From Acinetobacter corruptisaponis (GTDB lineage Bacteria > Pseudomonadota > Gammaproteobacteria > Pseudomonadales > Moraxellaceae), in contig NZ_CP125669.1 in NCBI RefSeq assembly GCF_030053775.1, positions 868,001 to 932,000 on the forward strand: a stretch of 64,000 nt of DNA, in the 5' to 3' direction. The notes under the pieces are model-generated. The model ran no database searches and was not told the DNA's origin. It saw only the letters and a program-made list of their open reading frames with translations. Below, in pieces: positions 27,325 to 35,121 of the stretch. A program made the position numbers and the translations under genes. Position 1 is the first letter of the stretch, and each line of letters starts with the position of its first letter.

Positions 27325-27338
27325 GACTACTTCGATGT

Positions 27339-27794
27339 CTAGGATACTGGGAGCAGTCCACTAGATGCTTTAAATTGATGTACGAGCATGGCTGCATCCC
27401 GACCATGCTCATTTGTTCTACCTGACCAACCTGTTATTTTTTTAAAGTAGGCATCTTTAGTTTTAGTTATGTTGGCTGCTGGATGTACCAGATCAAACTG
27501 AATACCTTGTTCGACACAGAATTGCTCCCATATCGAACAGTCACGCTTAACTGAACCAACACCCTCACGTACACCAGCTCCCGATTTGGCTTGACGTGCA
27601 TCAGCATTGCCGAACCAAGTACGCTTCCGTGCGTCCTCTATACGGACAATCAAATTAGGATGTTGTTTGTGCAGCTCCTTAACTGCCTCCATAGCTTGTG
27701 TAATTGTCATTGACTCAACACGGGTTAAAATCCCATCTATTGCAACCGCAAAACCTGTATTCACACCGCAGTCGATACCGATTTTAATTTTCAT
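27339..27794 (-). CDS. Phage RuvC-like Holliday junction resolvase, 3' end replaced by IS sequence
   Basis: 151 aa from ATG at 27794, which overlaps the stop of the RusA-like gene (ATGA). RNase H-fold resolvase: first Asp in KIGIDCGVNTGFAV, Glu in LIVRIEDARKRTWFGN, Gly/Arg-rich SGAGVREGVGSVKRD, and terminal acidic pair in NEHGRDAAMLV. The native C-terminus is lost: beyond base 27361 the frame runs into the IS right end (GLLPVS). All catalytic acids precede the cut, so activity could remain. Role: resolve branched phage DNA. Confidence 0.78.
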   Translation of the reverse strand: MKIKIGIDCGVNTGFAVAIDGILTRVESMTITQAMEAVKELHKQHPNLIVRIEDARKRTWFGNADARQAKSGAGVREGVGSVKRDCSIWEQFCVEQGIQFDLVHPAANITKTKDAYFKKITGWSGRTNEHGRDAAMLVHQFKASSGLLPVS

Positions 27795-28237
27795 GCCTGT
27801 CTCCCTGCCAACCATTCAAAATCGACTTTCCTATCAAGCCAATTCGTTTCAGCTATAAATACGCAAGATAACCAGACACAACCTCCTGTTATTGGCTCAG
27901 CTAGCTGTACTTTTTCCTGAATAAATACATTGTCGTCTTTGAAAAGCAGGTCTATGCCTTTCAATGAATCAATTAGAATTTTTGAATAATTGTCGATGTC
28001 GTAGCGTGGATATTTAGATGCGCTGTAACTCTGGATCTTCTTTGGCGGCTGGACAATTAAACGTACTTCACAAGACTTATTTGTAGGCTTCCAACCCAAG
28101 GCTTTAAGAATTGGTGCATACATGCGGTGAACACGTTGCTTGAAAAATTTAGCACTGTCAGTTAATCCAACACTCGGCCTTGGGATATAACTTTTCAAGC
28201 TCAAAAATAGCCTTAAACAGCAAATGATACGGGCCAT
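27791..28237 (-). pseudogene. RusA-like crossover junction endonuclease, N-terminus lost at deletion junction
   Basis: 148 aa as read. The middle and end match RusA: RYDIDNYSKILIDSLKG (DxDN catalytic part), LLFKDDNVFIQEKVQLAEP (second acidic pair) and GGCVWLSCVFI. The first 20 to 25 residues (MARIICCLRLFLSLKSYIP) correspond to the tetR 3' region read in another frame, so the true start has been deleted. It may be expressed poorly or not at all. Overlaps the truncated tetR by 80 bp. Confidence 0.7.
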
Positions 28238-28547
28238 TTAAATCGACATGGAGCAGATAAATTTTCCTCAACTTATCAACCACATTTGAATGACGGCAAC
28301 ATGCCCTGATTCTCCTGATTTTTTCTTTTAGCGTATCTTTTTGAAAAACAAGGCACAGCTCTATAAGTTTTTCTTTAGACTGAAAATAACGATAAAATGT
28401 TGCTTTCGCTACATTTGTTTCACGAATAATCCGATCCACACCTACCTGCTGAAATCCATATAAGTTAAAAAGATTTCTTGAGTAATCAAGCACGGACAAG
28501 GCTCGCGAGGAAATTTGTAAATTTGGCATAAACACACCACTGAACAT
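28158..28547 (-). pseudogene. TetR-family regulator, truncated at prophage junction
   Basis: 129 aa as read; family members are about 190-200 aa. The HTH is complete: SVLDYSRNLFNLYGFQQVGVDRIIRETNVAKATFYRYFQSKEKL, given here by its end points SVLDYSRNL and YFQSKEKL. The ligand-binding domain stops after AIFELEKLYPKAE; the last residues CWIN come from prophage sequence. So it can bind DNA at most without a proper dimer/ligand domain. It marks the chromosomal side of the deletion that removed attR. Its target is unknown. Confidence 0.8.
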
Positions 28548-28810
28548 AAGTTTTTTTGTTGTATATGCATGAGATCAGAATGCCACTGCCTCTTTAGGAA
28601 TAGCAAAAAATAGGCATGACACGGCCACACACGACTGTGCCTTGGCTCATCTCAGATGCTTTATTGTCGATATGATTTTTTAGTCGGTTTGATCTAAAGT
28701 TTGTAAAACCTATAGGCGATCAAACAGCATTAAGGGCTTGTTGGAATGTATGGGAATACAGGCTTTGGAAATGATTGCCGATGAAAAAACAGAAATAGTA
28801 GGCATAACGA

Positions 28811-29008
28811 ACTCCTTTGTGCATAAAGAAGTTTCACCACATTACTGTCAAATAATGGTGGCGAAACGAAAGAGGGTTGACAGACTGGTACAAAGGACCC
28901 AGCACACCCGAAGGTGTCCCCCTCCCGTTCCACCGCAGAGGGGGCGCGAGGATATAAACACTTAAAGAAACGTGTTCTTTAAATGCTCCTTTGTAAGCGG
29001 TCTGTCAA
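28811..29008 (+). ncRNA. Structured RNA with competing pairings; C4-antisense-like candidate
   Basis: 5' part: TCCTTTGT (28813-28820), then a 13-bp hairpin (28831-28844 with 28853-28867, one bulge, one mismatch) whose loop is CTGTCAAA (28845-28852). Middle: TTGACAGAC (28877-28885) and TACAAAGGA (28889-28897), complementary to the loop and to the 5' segment. 3' part: TCCTTTGTA (28987-28995) and GTCTGTCAA (29000-29008), which can pair with the same middle sequences. Between them are three hairpins: ACACC-CGAA-GGTGT (28904-28917), CCCCCTC/GAGGGGG (28918-28944) and TTAAAGAA/TTCTTTAA (28962-28982). Two short recognition sequences with nearby cis targets is the layout of phage P1-type C4 antisense RNA; that name is inference. 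No protein-coding gene is convincing in 28548-29392. Confidence 0.55.
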
Positions 29009-29036
29009 AACCGCCTGGCAATGTAGGCCAGCAGGG

Positions 29037-29205
29037 AAAGGATAGTGCGCAAGGTTTGAAGTGTCAATATTCTGTAGGAATAAGTGATCAAACAGTGTTA
29101 AAGCATTATTGGGAATGATTTAAAATCTTTGCAATGACTGTTTAATATGGTGATGGAACGAAAAAGGATAATTTGCAAGATTTAGGGTGTCAGTATTCCC
29201 TCAAA
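29037..29205. repeat. Imperfect direct repeat, about 126 bp apart
   Basis: AAAGGATAGTGCGCAAGGTT...GTGTCAATATTC (from 29037) is echoed by AAAGGATAATTTGCAAGATT...GTGTCAGTATTC (from 29163). A further shared word GATCAAACAG occurs at 28708 and 29086. Non-coding; meaning unknown. Confidence 0.5.
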
Positions 29206-29350
29206 ATATGCCACCTAAAAAATAATAATTGAATCAGATATTTAACTTTATAGACTACAATTTACGATGAGTATTTTAATACATCTAAAAGGTTTTCTTC
29301 TATCATCACACTTCAACTATATTCTTATGCTTTCTTTACAAGGCCACTTA

Positions 29351-29374
29351 AATGTAATATTATAACATTACATT
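29351..29374. promoter_or_regulatory. Zur-box-like palindrome upstream of rpmJ2
   Basis: A 24-bp near-perfect palindrome centred on ATTATAAC (AATGTAATATTATAACATTA...), 19 bp before the ATG of the alternative L36 gene. It fits the zinc uptake regulator (Zur) box pattern of gamma-proteobacteria (GTTATAwTATAAC core). Confidence 0.68.
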
Positions 29375-29392
29375 AAATAAATAGGTTTTAAA

Positions 29393-29518
29393 ATGAAAGT
29401 TTGTTCATCCCTCAAAAGTGCGAAACAACGTAGTAGCGATTGCCAAATTGTTAAACGTCGTGGCAAGCTGTACGTGATCTGCAAATCAAATCCTCGCTTT
29501 AAGGCAAGACAAGGTTAA
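29393..29518 (+). CDS. rpmJ: Alternative ribosomal protein bL36 (zinc-site-deficient type)
   Basis: 41 aa, of the YkgO type: [20 protein letters not shown] and end NPRFKARQG. The standard L36 zinc ribbon needs C-x2-C, C and H; here the aligned positions are Ser-x2-Cys, Cys and Phe, so it probably cannot hold zinc (an extra Cys sits at position 4). Such forms replace zinc-containing L36 on ribosomes when zinc is short, and are repressed by Zur when zinc is plentiful; the palindrome upstream fits this. Too short for standard gene calling, but clear. Confidence 0.92.
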   Translation: MKVCSSLKSAKQRSSDCQIVKRRGKLYVICKSNPRFKARQG

Positions 29519-29627
29519 TCCTTGCTTGCTTTACCAAAGGTTAAATAACACTTACATTCCCCTACTACACTTTCTTTATAAAATTTCATAACTTGGATAA
29601 CAACATTTTCATAAGGTTGTATCAGGT

Positions 29628-30101
29628 ATGAAGAAATCTATTATTGCCATTTCTCTTGCATCTATTTTTCTAGTAGCGTGTAACAAAGCAGAAAAACCAA
29701 AAACTGAAGAACATACCCCTCCTGCAACAACAGAAGCTATTACTGAACCTGTAGTGGATAGTGAACATACAGCAGAAAACTCACTGGACTGGGATGGCAC
29801 ATATAAAGGTGTGCTTCCTTGTGCTGACTGTGAGGGCATTGAAACCAAGCTTGAGCTAAATCAGGATAAAACTTACGAACTTAAAGAAACCTACCTTGGC
29901 AAAGGTGATGGCAAAGCATTTGAAACGAAAGGTAGCTTCCAGTTTGACAGCAAGAACGGCTCTGTTATTGAGTTAGACAAGGCTGGTGATAGCCGAAAAT
30001 ACTTTGTTGCCGAGGGCTATCTTAAAGCTCTGGACCTTGAGGGCAATGAAATTACAGGTGCCTTGGCAGACAAATATCAACTAAAAAAAGAAGCTGAATA
30101 A
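29628..30101 (+). CDS. NlpE-like copper-resistance/envelope-stress lipoprotein
   Basis: 157 aa. Lipoprotein signal with lipobox FLVAC (Cys about residue 18), a Pro/Thr/Glu-rich linker (about 20-52), then an NlpE N-terminal-like beta domain: WDGTYKGVLPCADCEGIETKLELNQDKTYEL, with the family CxxC (CADC) at about 63-66, and GSFQFDSKNGSVIELD. Only the N-terminal NlpE domain is present; the C-terminal OB domain of E. coli NlpE is absent. Predicted outer-membrane lipoprotein that may sense envelope or copper stress. Confidence 0.87.
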   Translation: MKKSIIAISLASIFLVACNKAEKPKTEEHTPPATTEAITEPVVDSEHTAENSLDWDGTYKGVLPCADCEGIETKLELNQDKTYELKETYLGKGDGKAFETKGSFQFDSKNGSVIELDKAGDSRKYFVAEGYLKALDLEGNEITGALADKYQLKKEAE

Positions 30102-30137
30102 TATCCAGTGAGCTTCTAAAAACAATTATCTCACCAA

Positions 30138-30167
30138 TAAAAAACCCTGCTTACGCAGGGTTTTTTT
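30138..30167. terminator. Bidirectional terminator between nlpE-like gene and aceA
   Basis: AAAACCCTGC / GCAGGGTTTT stem with TTAC loop, A run on the left, T run on the right; serves both convergent genes. Confidence 0.9.
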
Positions 30168-30182
30168 AAATCAATTCAAAGC

Positions 30183-31787
30183 TTAGTGAGCAGCGAATTG
30201 GTTCATTGTGTTTTTAGCATCATCGTGCGCTTTAAGAGCGTTGTCACCAGAGAAGATTTCTTTGTGATCATCACCGATGTCAGAACCCGCCATTGCTTGG
30301 TGTTTAACACAAGCGATACCACCACGGATTTCTTTACGTTGTACGCCAGCAACATAAGCCAACATACCTTCAGTACCGAAGTAACCTTGTGCAAGCTCAT
30401 GTGTAGAAAGAGCAGCAGTGTGGTAAGTCGGAAGTGTGATCAAGTGATGGAACACACCTGCTTCACGAGAAGCATCTGCCTGGAATGTACGGATCTTAGC
30501 ATCAGCATCAGCAGCTAATTCAGTCTCATCGTACTCAGCGCTCATTAATTTAGCACGGTCGTAAGCAGAAACGTCTTTACCTTCAGCAACCCAACGGTCG
30601 TAAGCTTGTTGACGGAAGTTTAAGGTCCAGTTAAATGATGGGCTGTTGTTATAAACAAGCTTAGCATTTGGAATCGTTTCTTTAACACGGTTAACCATGT
30701 GCGCGATTTCTTCTACGTTTGGAGTCGCAGTTTCGATCCAAAGAAGATCAGCACCGTTTTGAAGGCTAGACACACAGTCAAGTACTACGCGGTCAATTTG
30801 AGTGCCTTCACGGAATTGATATAAACCAGAAGCTAAACGCTTAGGACGGTGTAATTTACCGTTACGTTTGATCAGGATTTCATCTTCCTGAGCTTCAGAG
30901 ATATCAATTTCAGTTGTGTCTAAGTAGCTGATGTATTGAGAAGCGATGTCGCCTGGCTCTTTAACCACTGGGATTTTTTGAGTCAAGTCAGCGCCTTCAG
31001 AGTCAGTACGCGCAACGATGATACCGTCATCAAGACCCATTTCTAAGAATGCATAACGCAATGCATGGATTTTAGCGATGAAGTCTTCATGTGGAACAGT
31101 TACTTTACCAGCTTGGTGACCACATTGTTTCGCATCAGAAACCTGGTTTTCAATTTGAAGCGCACAAGCACCAGCTTCGATCATTTTACGAGCAAGTAGG
31201 TAAGTCGCTTCTTCGTTACCAAAACCAGCGTCGATGTCAGCAATAATTGGCACAACGTGAGTTTGGAAACCATCGATTTGAGCAGTGATTTCAGCAGCTT
31301 TAGCAGTGTCACCAGCTTCTTGCGCTTTTTTCAATGCACGGAACAAATCGTTTAATTCTTTCGCATCAGCTTGACGTAAGAAAGTATAGATTTCTTCGAT
31401 CAAAGCAGGTACTGAAGTTTTTTCGTGCATAGATTGGTCAGGAAGTGGACCAAATTCTGAACGAAGAGCAGCAACCATCCAACCAGAAAGGTAGATGTAA
31501 CGCTTAGAAGTTGTACCGAAGTATTTTTTGTTCGCAATCATTTTTTGTTGCGCGATAAAACCGTGCCAGCAACCTAATGATTGAGTGTATTTGCTAGAGT
31601 CAGCGTCGTATTCAGCCATATCTTTACGCATGATAGCAGCTGTGTATTTAGCGATATCTAAACCAGTTTTGAATTGGTTTTGCATTTGCATACGTGCAGC
31701 ATCTTCTGGGCTAATATCGCGCCAAGTGTCGCCGAATTTTGCTTTTAATTCGCGGATTGCATCAATCGCTGTTAAATATGTAGACAT
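30183..31787 (-). CDS. aceA: Isocitrate lyase (long form)
   Basis: 534 aa from ATG at 31787, which has AAAGGAAT at the right distance; an in-frame start 16 codons earlier is unlikely. The catalytic signature is SDAKQCGHQAGK (K-x-C-G-H) at about residue 210; metal/substrate motifs include IIADIDAGFGNEEATY and the late NNSPSFNWTLNF. Cleaves isocitrate to succinate and glyoxylate, the first step of the glyoxylate shunt for growth on acetate, fatty acids and alkanes; this fits the alkane-linked rubredoxin genes in the same region. A LysR gene is divergent. Confidence 0.96.
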   Translation of the reverse strand: MSTYLTAIDAIRELKAKFGDTWRDISPEDAARMQMQNQFKTGLDIAKYTAAIMRKDMAEYDADSSKYTQSLGCWHGFIAQQKMIANKKYFGTTSKRYIYLSGWMVAALRSEFGPLPDQSMHEKTSVPALIEEIYTFLRQADAKELNDLFRALKKAQEAGDTAKAAEITAQIDGFQTHVVPIIADIDAGFGNEEATYLLARKMIEAGACALQIENQVSDAKQCGHQAGKVTVPHEDFIAKIHALRYAFLEMGLDDGIIVARTDSEGADLTQKIPVVKEPGDIASQYISYLDTTEIDISEAQEDEILIKRNGKLHRPKRLASGLYQFREGTQIDRVVLDCVSSLQNGADLLWIETATPNVEEIAHMVNRVKETIPNAKLVYNNSPSFNWTLNFRQQAYDRWVAEGKDVSAYDRAKLMSAEYDETELAADADAKIRTFQADASREAGVFHHLITLPTYHTAALSTHELAQGYFGTEGMLAYVAGVQRKEIRGGIACVKHQAMAGSDIGDDHKEIFSGDNALKAHDDAKNTMNQFAAH

Positions 31788-32295
31788 GATATATTCCTTT
31801 AGAGGGATTGGCATCGAATGGACGCTGAAAATCATGCTTTTTTATAGGCGAGATTTCAAGCACTTCTTCAATATTTTGCACAGCTTAGTCTGTGGCAATC
31901 AATTTATCCAATATTATTGGGTAATTTTCGGTATTTTCTTATGAAATATAGGAATAAAGGTCATTTTATTTGGATTAAAAACCAGATCAAACCATTGTTA
32001 TTCATAATCTTTTAATGATTAAAAACTTTTATGAAATTCTCTTATTTCTTACATTTGACTTATTTAAATACAATATTAAGACTTGCCACTTCCTCCAAAA
32101 CTGACATTTTTTGCCATTTATAGCCCAGTCTATAGATAAATTTTATCCCTTTATGAAAGTGAAATTTTCTCATGGGGAAATGATTCCGTGATTGGACTGA
32201 TAGCCAAGGCTTTTTGTAGGATTAAGTTACACAAACAGCTTTAAATATGGCATAATTCAACATAATTTAAGGATTTTATTTTCGGTATTTTTTTT
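31788..32295. promoter_or_regulatory. Divergent promoter region of aceA and lysR-type gene
   Basis: 508 bp, AT-rich, no credible gene. It holds an inverted repeat TATAG-N6-CTATA (32119-32134), of the size of a LysR T-N11-A box, and a 14-bp direct repeat ATTTTCGGTATTTT (31924-31937 and 32278-32291), the second copy just before the LysR start codon. Either could be a regulator site. Confidence 0.45.
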
Positions 32296-33285
32296 ATGAA
32301 TCTGGAGCGGGTTGATCTCAATTTATTAATTTATCTTGATGTACTTCTTCGTGAAAAAAATGTCACACGCGCAGCGGAACAATTAGGTGTTACCCAACCC
32401 GCAATGAGTAATATTTTACGCCGTTTGCGTAACTTATTTAATGACCCTCTCCTGATCCGATCTTCCGAAGGGATGACACCAACTGAACGGGCACTGGAAC
32501 TGCAACCCCGTATTCGTGACGCACTGTCAGACCTTTCCATGATTCTGGAACCCCGTACCGAGTTCAGACCCTATACCAGCAATCGTGTGTTCCGCATTAT
32601 GACCTCCGATTATGCTGAAGCCACTTTGGTTCCCCGCCTTGTAAAAGCCTTGCGTTCTGAAGCGCCGAATGTTGTTTTGGACTTCCTGACTCCAAGTGAC
32701 GTGTCCTACCGTGATATGGAACAAGGTAAGGTTGATCTGGCAATTAACCGTTTTAATGAAATTCCACAAAGCTTCCATCAAGTGTTGGTTTGGCGCGACA
32801 GCTTTAGCTGTATTTTAAATGACAAGCACCCTGCCGTAACCCATCTTAATTTAAAAAGTTATTTAGACGCCCAGCATATCTGGGTATCCAAGACAGGTAT
32901 GGGTGTCGGCTTTGGCGTCAACCCAGACAAACAGGCTGGTTTAGGCTGGATTGATCAGGCCTTGGAACGGATTGGTCAACGCCGTAAAATTTCGGTATTT
33001 ACCCGTCATTATCAAATGCCTGCTCTTCTGGCACAGAATGTTGATTTGATTGCCACACTCCCAACACGTATGGCACGTCTACAGGCACAGAATCCAAAAC
33101 TGATTATAAAGGATCCTCCATTTTATATTCCTGAATTTGAATTAAAGATGGCCTGGTGTCCTTTATTGCATCATCATCCAGCGCATCGCTGGTTAAGACA
33201 GTTGATTCTGTTTGTGGCACGGCAAATGATTGAAGAAGAAAATCGTGAATTTCTTTTAAATAATTCGCAGTTTTCACAATATTAA
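32296..33285 (+). CDS. LysR-family transcriptional regulator
   Basis: 329 aa. N-terminal winged HTH (LNLLIYLDVLLREKNVTRAAEQLGVTQPAMSNILRRLR; recognition helix QPAMSNILRRLR) and a substrate-binding domain of the NodD/PA0477-like type (RIMTSDYAEATLVPRLV; WCPLLHHHPAHRWLRQLI). Divergent from aceA with 508 bp between, so it may control isocitrate lyase; that is inference from position. Coinducer unknown. Intact and full length. Confidence 0.9.
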   Translation: MNLERVDLNLLIYLDVLLREKNVTRAAEQLGVTQPAMSNILRRLRNLFNDPLLIRSSEGMTPTERALELQPRIRDALSDLSMILEPRTEFRPYTSNRVFRIMTSDYAEATLVPRLVKALRSEAPNVVLDFLTPSDVSYRDMEQGKVDLAINRFNEIPQSFHQVLVWRDSFSCILNDKHPAVTHLNLKSYLDAQHIWVSKTGMGVGFGVNPDKQAGLGWIDQALERIGQRRKISVFTRHYQMPALLAQNVDLIATLPTRMARLQAQNPKLIIKDPPFYIPEFELKMAWCPLLHHHPAHRWLRQLILFVARQMIEEENREFLLNNSQFSQY

Positions 33286-33424
33286 CATATTGTTTTACAA
33301 TAATACTTGGCTTTCTACGAGTATGCTTGCCGAACGCTATTGTTACACTGAGGTAATGTTCTGATTACCTCACTACTTTTTTGTGTTACAACATATTCAT
33401 AATAATATGCACCACAGGTGATGT

Positions 33425-34750
33425 GTGAGTCTCTTCCAAAATATTATTGTCATTATTCTGCTTATTTCTGCGGCGGGTTTTCTATCACTTACTGAAATTG
33501 CCCTTGCAGGCGCGCGAAAGGTTAAACTGAAGATATTAGCGGAATCAGGCGAAATCCGTGCACAGAAAGTTCTGGACTTGCAGGAACAGTCTGCCGACTT
33601 CTTTGCCGCCTCACAAATTGGTTTAAATGCGATTGCCATTTTAGGCGGTATTTTAGGTGAAGGGGCGTTTCGCCCCTATTTTGTGGAGTTTGTTGCACGG
33701 TTCTATACAGGACCCTGGCTGGAAACGATTGGTTTCGCCCTCTCCTTTACCTTGGTCACTTCGCTGTTTATCCTGTTTGCCGACCTCATGCCAAAACGTC
33801 TGGCGATGATTGCACCCGAAAAGATTTCGATTAGTGTGATTGAGCCAATTCAGATTTTCATCAAAATCTGTAAACCCCTGGCTTGGGGAATTAATGCAAG
33901 TGCCAACCTGTTGTTCCGCCTGTTTAAGGTAAACACCATTCGTGACGACAATATCACCTTTGATGATATTTCAGCAGTTATGGATGCAGGTGCACAGGCA
34001 GGCGTTCTACAAAAACAGGAACACCATTTTATTGAGAATGTGTTTGAGCTTGAGGAACGTACGGTTCCATCCAGTATGACCACACGTGAAAATGTGGTGT
34101 ATTTTACCCTGAAAGAAAATGAAAATAGTATTCGGCAAAAACTGGCGGAATATCCTTATTCAAAATTCCTTGTCTGTAATGAACATATTGATCAGGTGAT
34201 TGGCTATGTGGATGCCAAAGATATTCTGGTTCGGATTCTAAACAACCAGTCATTACTACAACTAAATGAATCAACCATCCGTACCGTCCTGATTATTCCT
34301 GACACCCTCACCCTGTCTGAACTACTGGACCGTTTTCGTTCAACCAAAGAAAAATTTGCAGTCGTGATCAATGAATATGCTTTGGTGGTGGGTGTAATTA
34401 CCCTCAGTGACATCATGATTACCGTGATGGGTGACTGGGTGACGCCAATGGAAGAGGAACAGCAGATCATCAAACGGGACAACCATTCATGGTTTATTGA
34501 CGGCAGCACGCCAATAGAAGATGTGAAACATGCGCTGGCCATTGAAGAGTTTCCAGAAAATGAAAACTACGAAACCATTGCGGGTTTTATCATGTATCGC
34601 TTGCGGAAGATTCCGCGTCCAGCCGATGCTGTAGAATATGCGGGTTTTAAGTTTGAAGTGGTCGATATTGATCATTATAAAATTGACCAGCTACTTGTGA
34701 CCCAGATCATGCCAAATCAAGAATCGGAATTACCTACACAGGAAAGCTAA
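33425..34750 (+). CDS. Hemolysin/CorC-type membrane protein (CNNM + CBS pair + CorC_HlyC)
   Basis: 441 aa, start GTG at 33425. An N-terminal CNNM/DUF21 domain with about four membrane helices (IIVIILLISAAGFLSLTEIAL at the start; FALSFTLVTSLFILFADLMPKRLA) is followed by two CBS motifs (VIGYVDAKDILVRIL; VVGVITLSDIMITVMG) and a CorC_HlyC domain (WFIDGSTPIEDVKHAL). Closest well-known relative in layout is E. coli YtfL (PaeA, implicated in polyamine export); other relatives handle Mg2+ or Co2+. Inner membrane. Exact substrate not known here. Confidence 0.88.
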   Translation: MSLFQNIIVIILLISAAGFLSLTEIALAGARKVKLKILAESGEIRAQKVLDLQEQSADFFAASQIGLNAIAILGGILGEGAFRPYFVEFVARFYTGPWLETIGFALSFTLVTSLFILFADLMPKRLAMIAPEKISISVIEPIQIFIKICKPLAWGINASANLLFRLFKVNTIRDDNITFDDISAVMDAGAQAGVLQKQEHHFIENVFELEERTVPSSMTTRENVVYFTLKENENSIRQKLAEYPYSKFLVCNEHIDQVIGYVDAKDILVRILNNQSLLQLNESTIRTVLIIPDTLTLSELLDRFRSTKEKFAVVINEYALVVGVITLSDIMITVMGDWVTPMEEEQQIIKRDNHSWFIDGSTPIEDVKHALAIEEFPENENYETIAGFIMYRLRKIPRPADAVEYAGFKFEVVDIDHYKIDQLLVTQIMPNQESELPTQES

Positions 34751-34764
34751 TCCTAAAAAGTAGA

Positions 34765-34790
34765 AAGCCCATCTAAATGGGCTTTTTTTA
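34765..34790. terminator. Bidirectional terminator
   Basis: AAAGCCCAT / ATGGGCTTT stem with CTAA loop; T run on the plus side overlaps the stop codon of the minus-strand L7/L12-like gene. Confidence 0.9.
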
Positions 34791-35051
34791 CTTTGCAACA
34801 AACCAAAATAGCAAAGCAATAATAGCAAAGAGCAGTACAAAGAATTTGATACCACCACGGCTATGCTGGGCAAGCTGTTGCTGAATCTGTGCCTGCTCAT
34901 GTGGATGATCTTTTAGATACTGATCAATTAAATCTTTGGACTCTTTTAGCCCCAAGCCTGTTCTTTCGCGAGTAATCTTAATCGCATCAATCAATTTACC
35001 CTCACGAAGTGCCTGTAAAGCCTCTTGTGGAATAATAGGTGGTAAACTCAT
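34788..35051 (-). CDS. Membrane-anchored ribosomal L7/L12 C-terminal-domain-like protein
   Basis: 87 aa. Residues about 8-50 resemble the L7/L12 C-terminal domain: ALREGKLIDAIKITRERTGLGLKESKDLID matches the KxxVIKxVRxxTGLGLKEAKxLV pattern of bL12. It ends with one membrane helix (IKFFVLLFAIIALLFWFVA, about 68-86). The bL12 stalk N-terminus and hinge are missing, so it is not the ribosomal protein. Such small fusions are seen in several proteobacteria and have no established role. Confidence 0.78.
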   Translation of the reverse strand: MSLPPIIPQEALQALREGKLIDAIKITRERTGLGLKESKDLIDQYLKDHPHEQAQIQQQLAQHSRGGIKFFVLLFAIIALLFWFVAK

Positions 35052-35121
35052 AAAATTAACAATCCTTGTTATTGTTTATCGACTGGTTAAATTACTGTAA
35101 AGCAATATATAACCATATTTT

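Larger units (their letters stand above)
26125..27360 (+). mobile_element. IS3-family element in prophage remnant
   Basis: Left end TGGACTGCCACC..., right end (inward) TGGACTGCTCCCAGTATCCT; length 1236 bp counted from the second left-end copy. It contains orfA/orfB with a frameshift site. No target duplication is visible on either choice of left end, which fits deletion or one-ended rearrangement. The right end cuts the RuvC-like gene: the last residues of that frame come from IS sequence. Confidence 0.88.
19824..28190. mobile_element. Decayed prophage next to tRNA-Gly (right end lost)
   Basis: Integrase, endolysin, holin, Gp49-like protein, terminase remnant, resolvases and cargo lie between tRNA-Gly and a truncated tetR. 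Head and tail genes are absent, the terminase subunits are fused, two IS elements are inserted, and no second copy of the tRNA 3' end was found, so attR is gone. The right boundary (about 28175-28190) is where the TetR reading frame loses similarity to its family. Boundaries are approximate. Confidence 0.8.

Noticed and set aside
28730..28965. Open frames of 67-75 codons on both strands within the structured region
   Set aside because: They lie across the hairpins, lack ribosome binding sites and have low-complexity composition; better explained by RNA structure than by protein coding.
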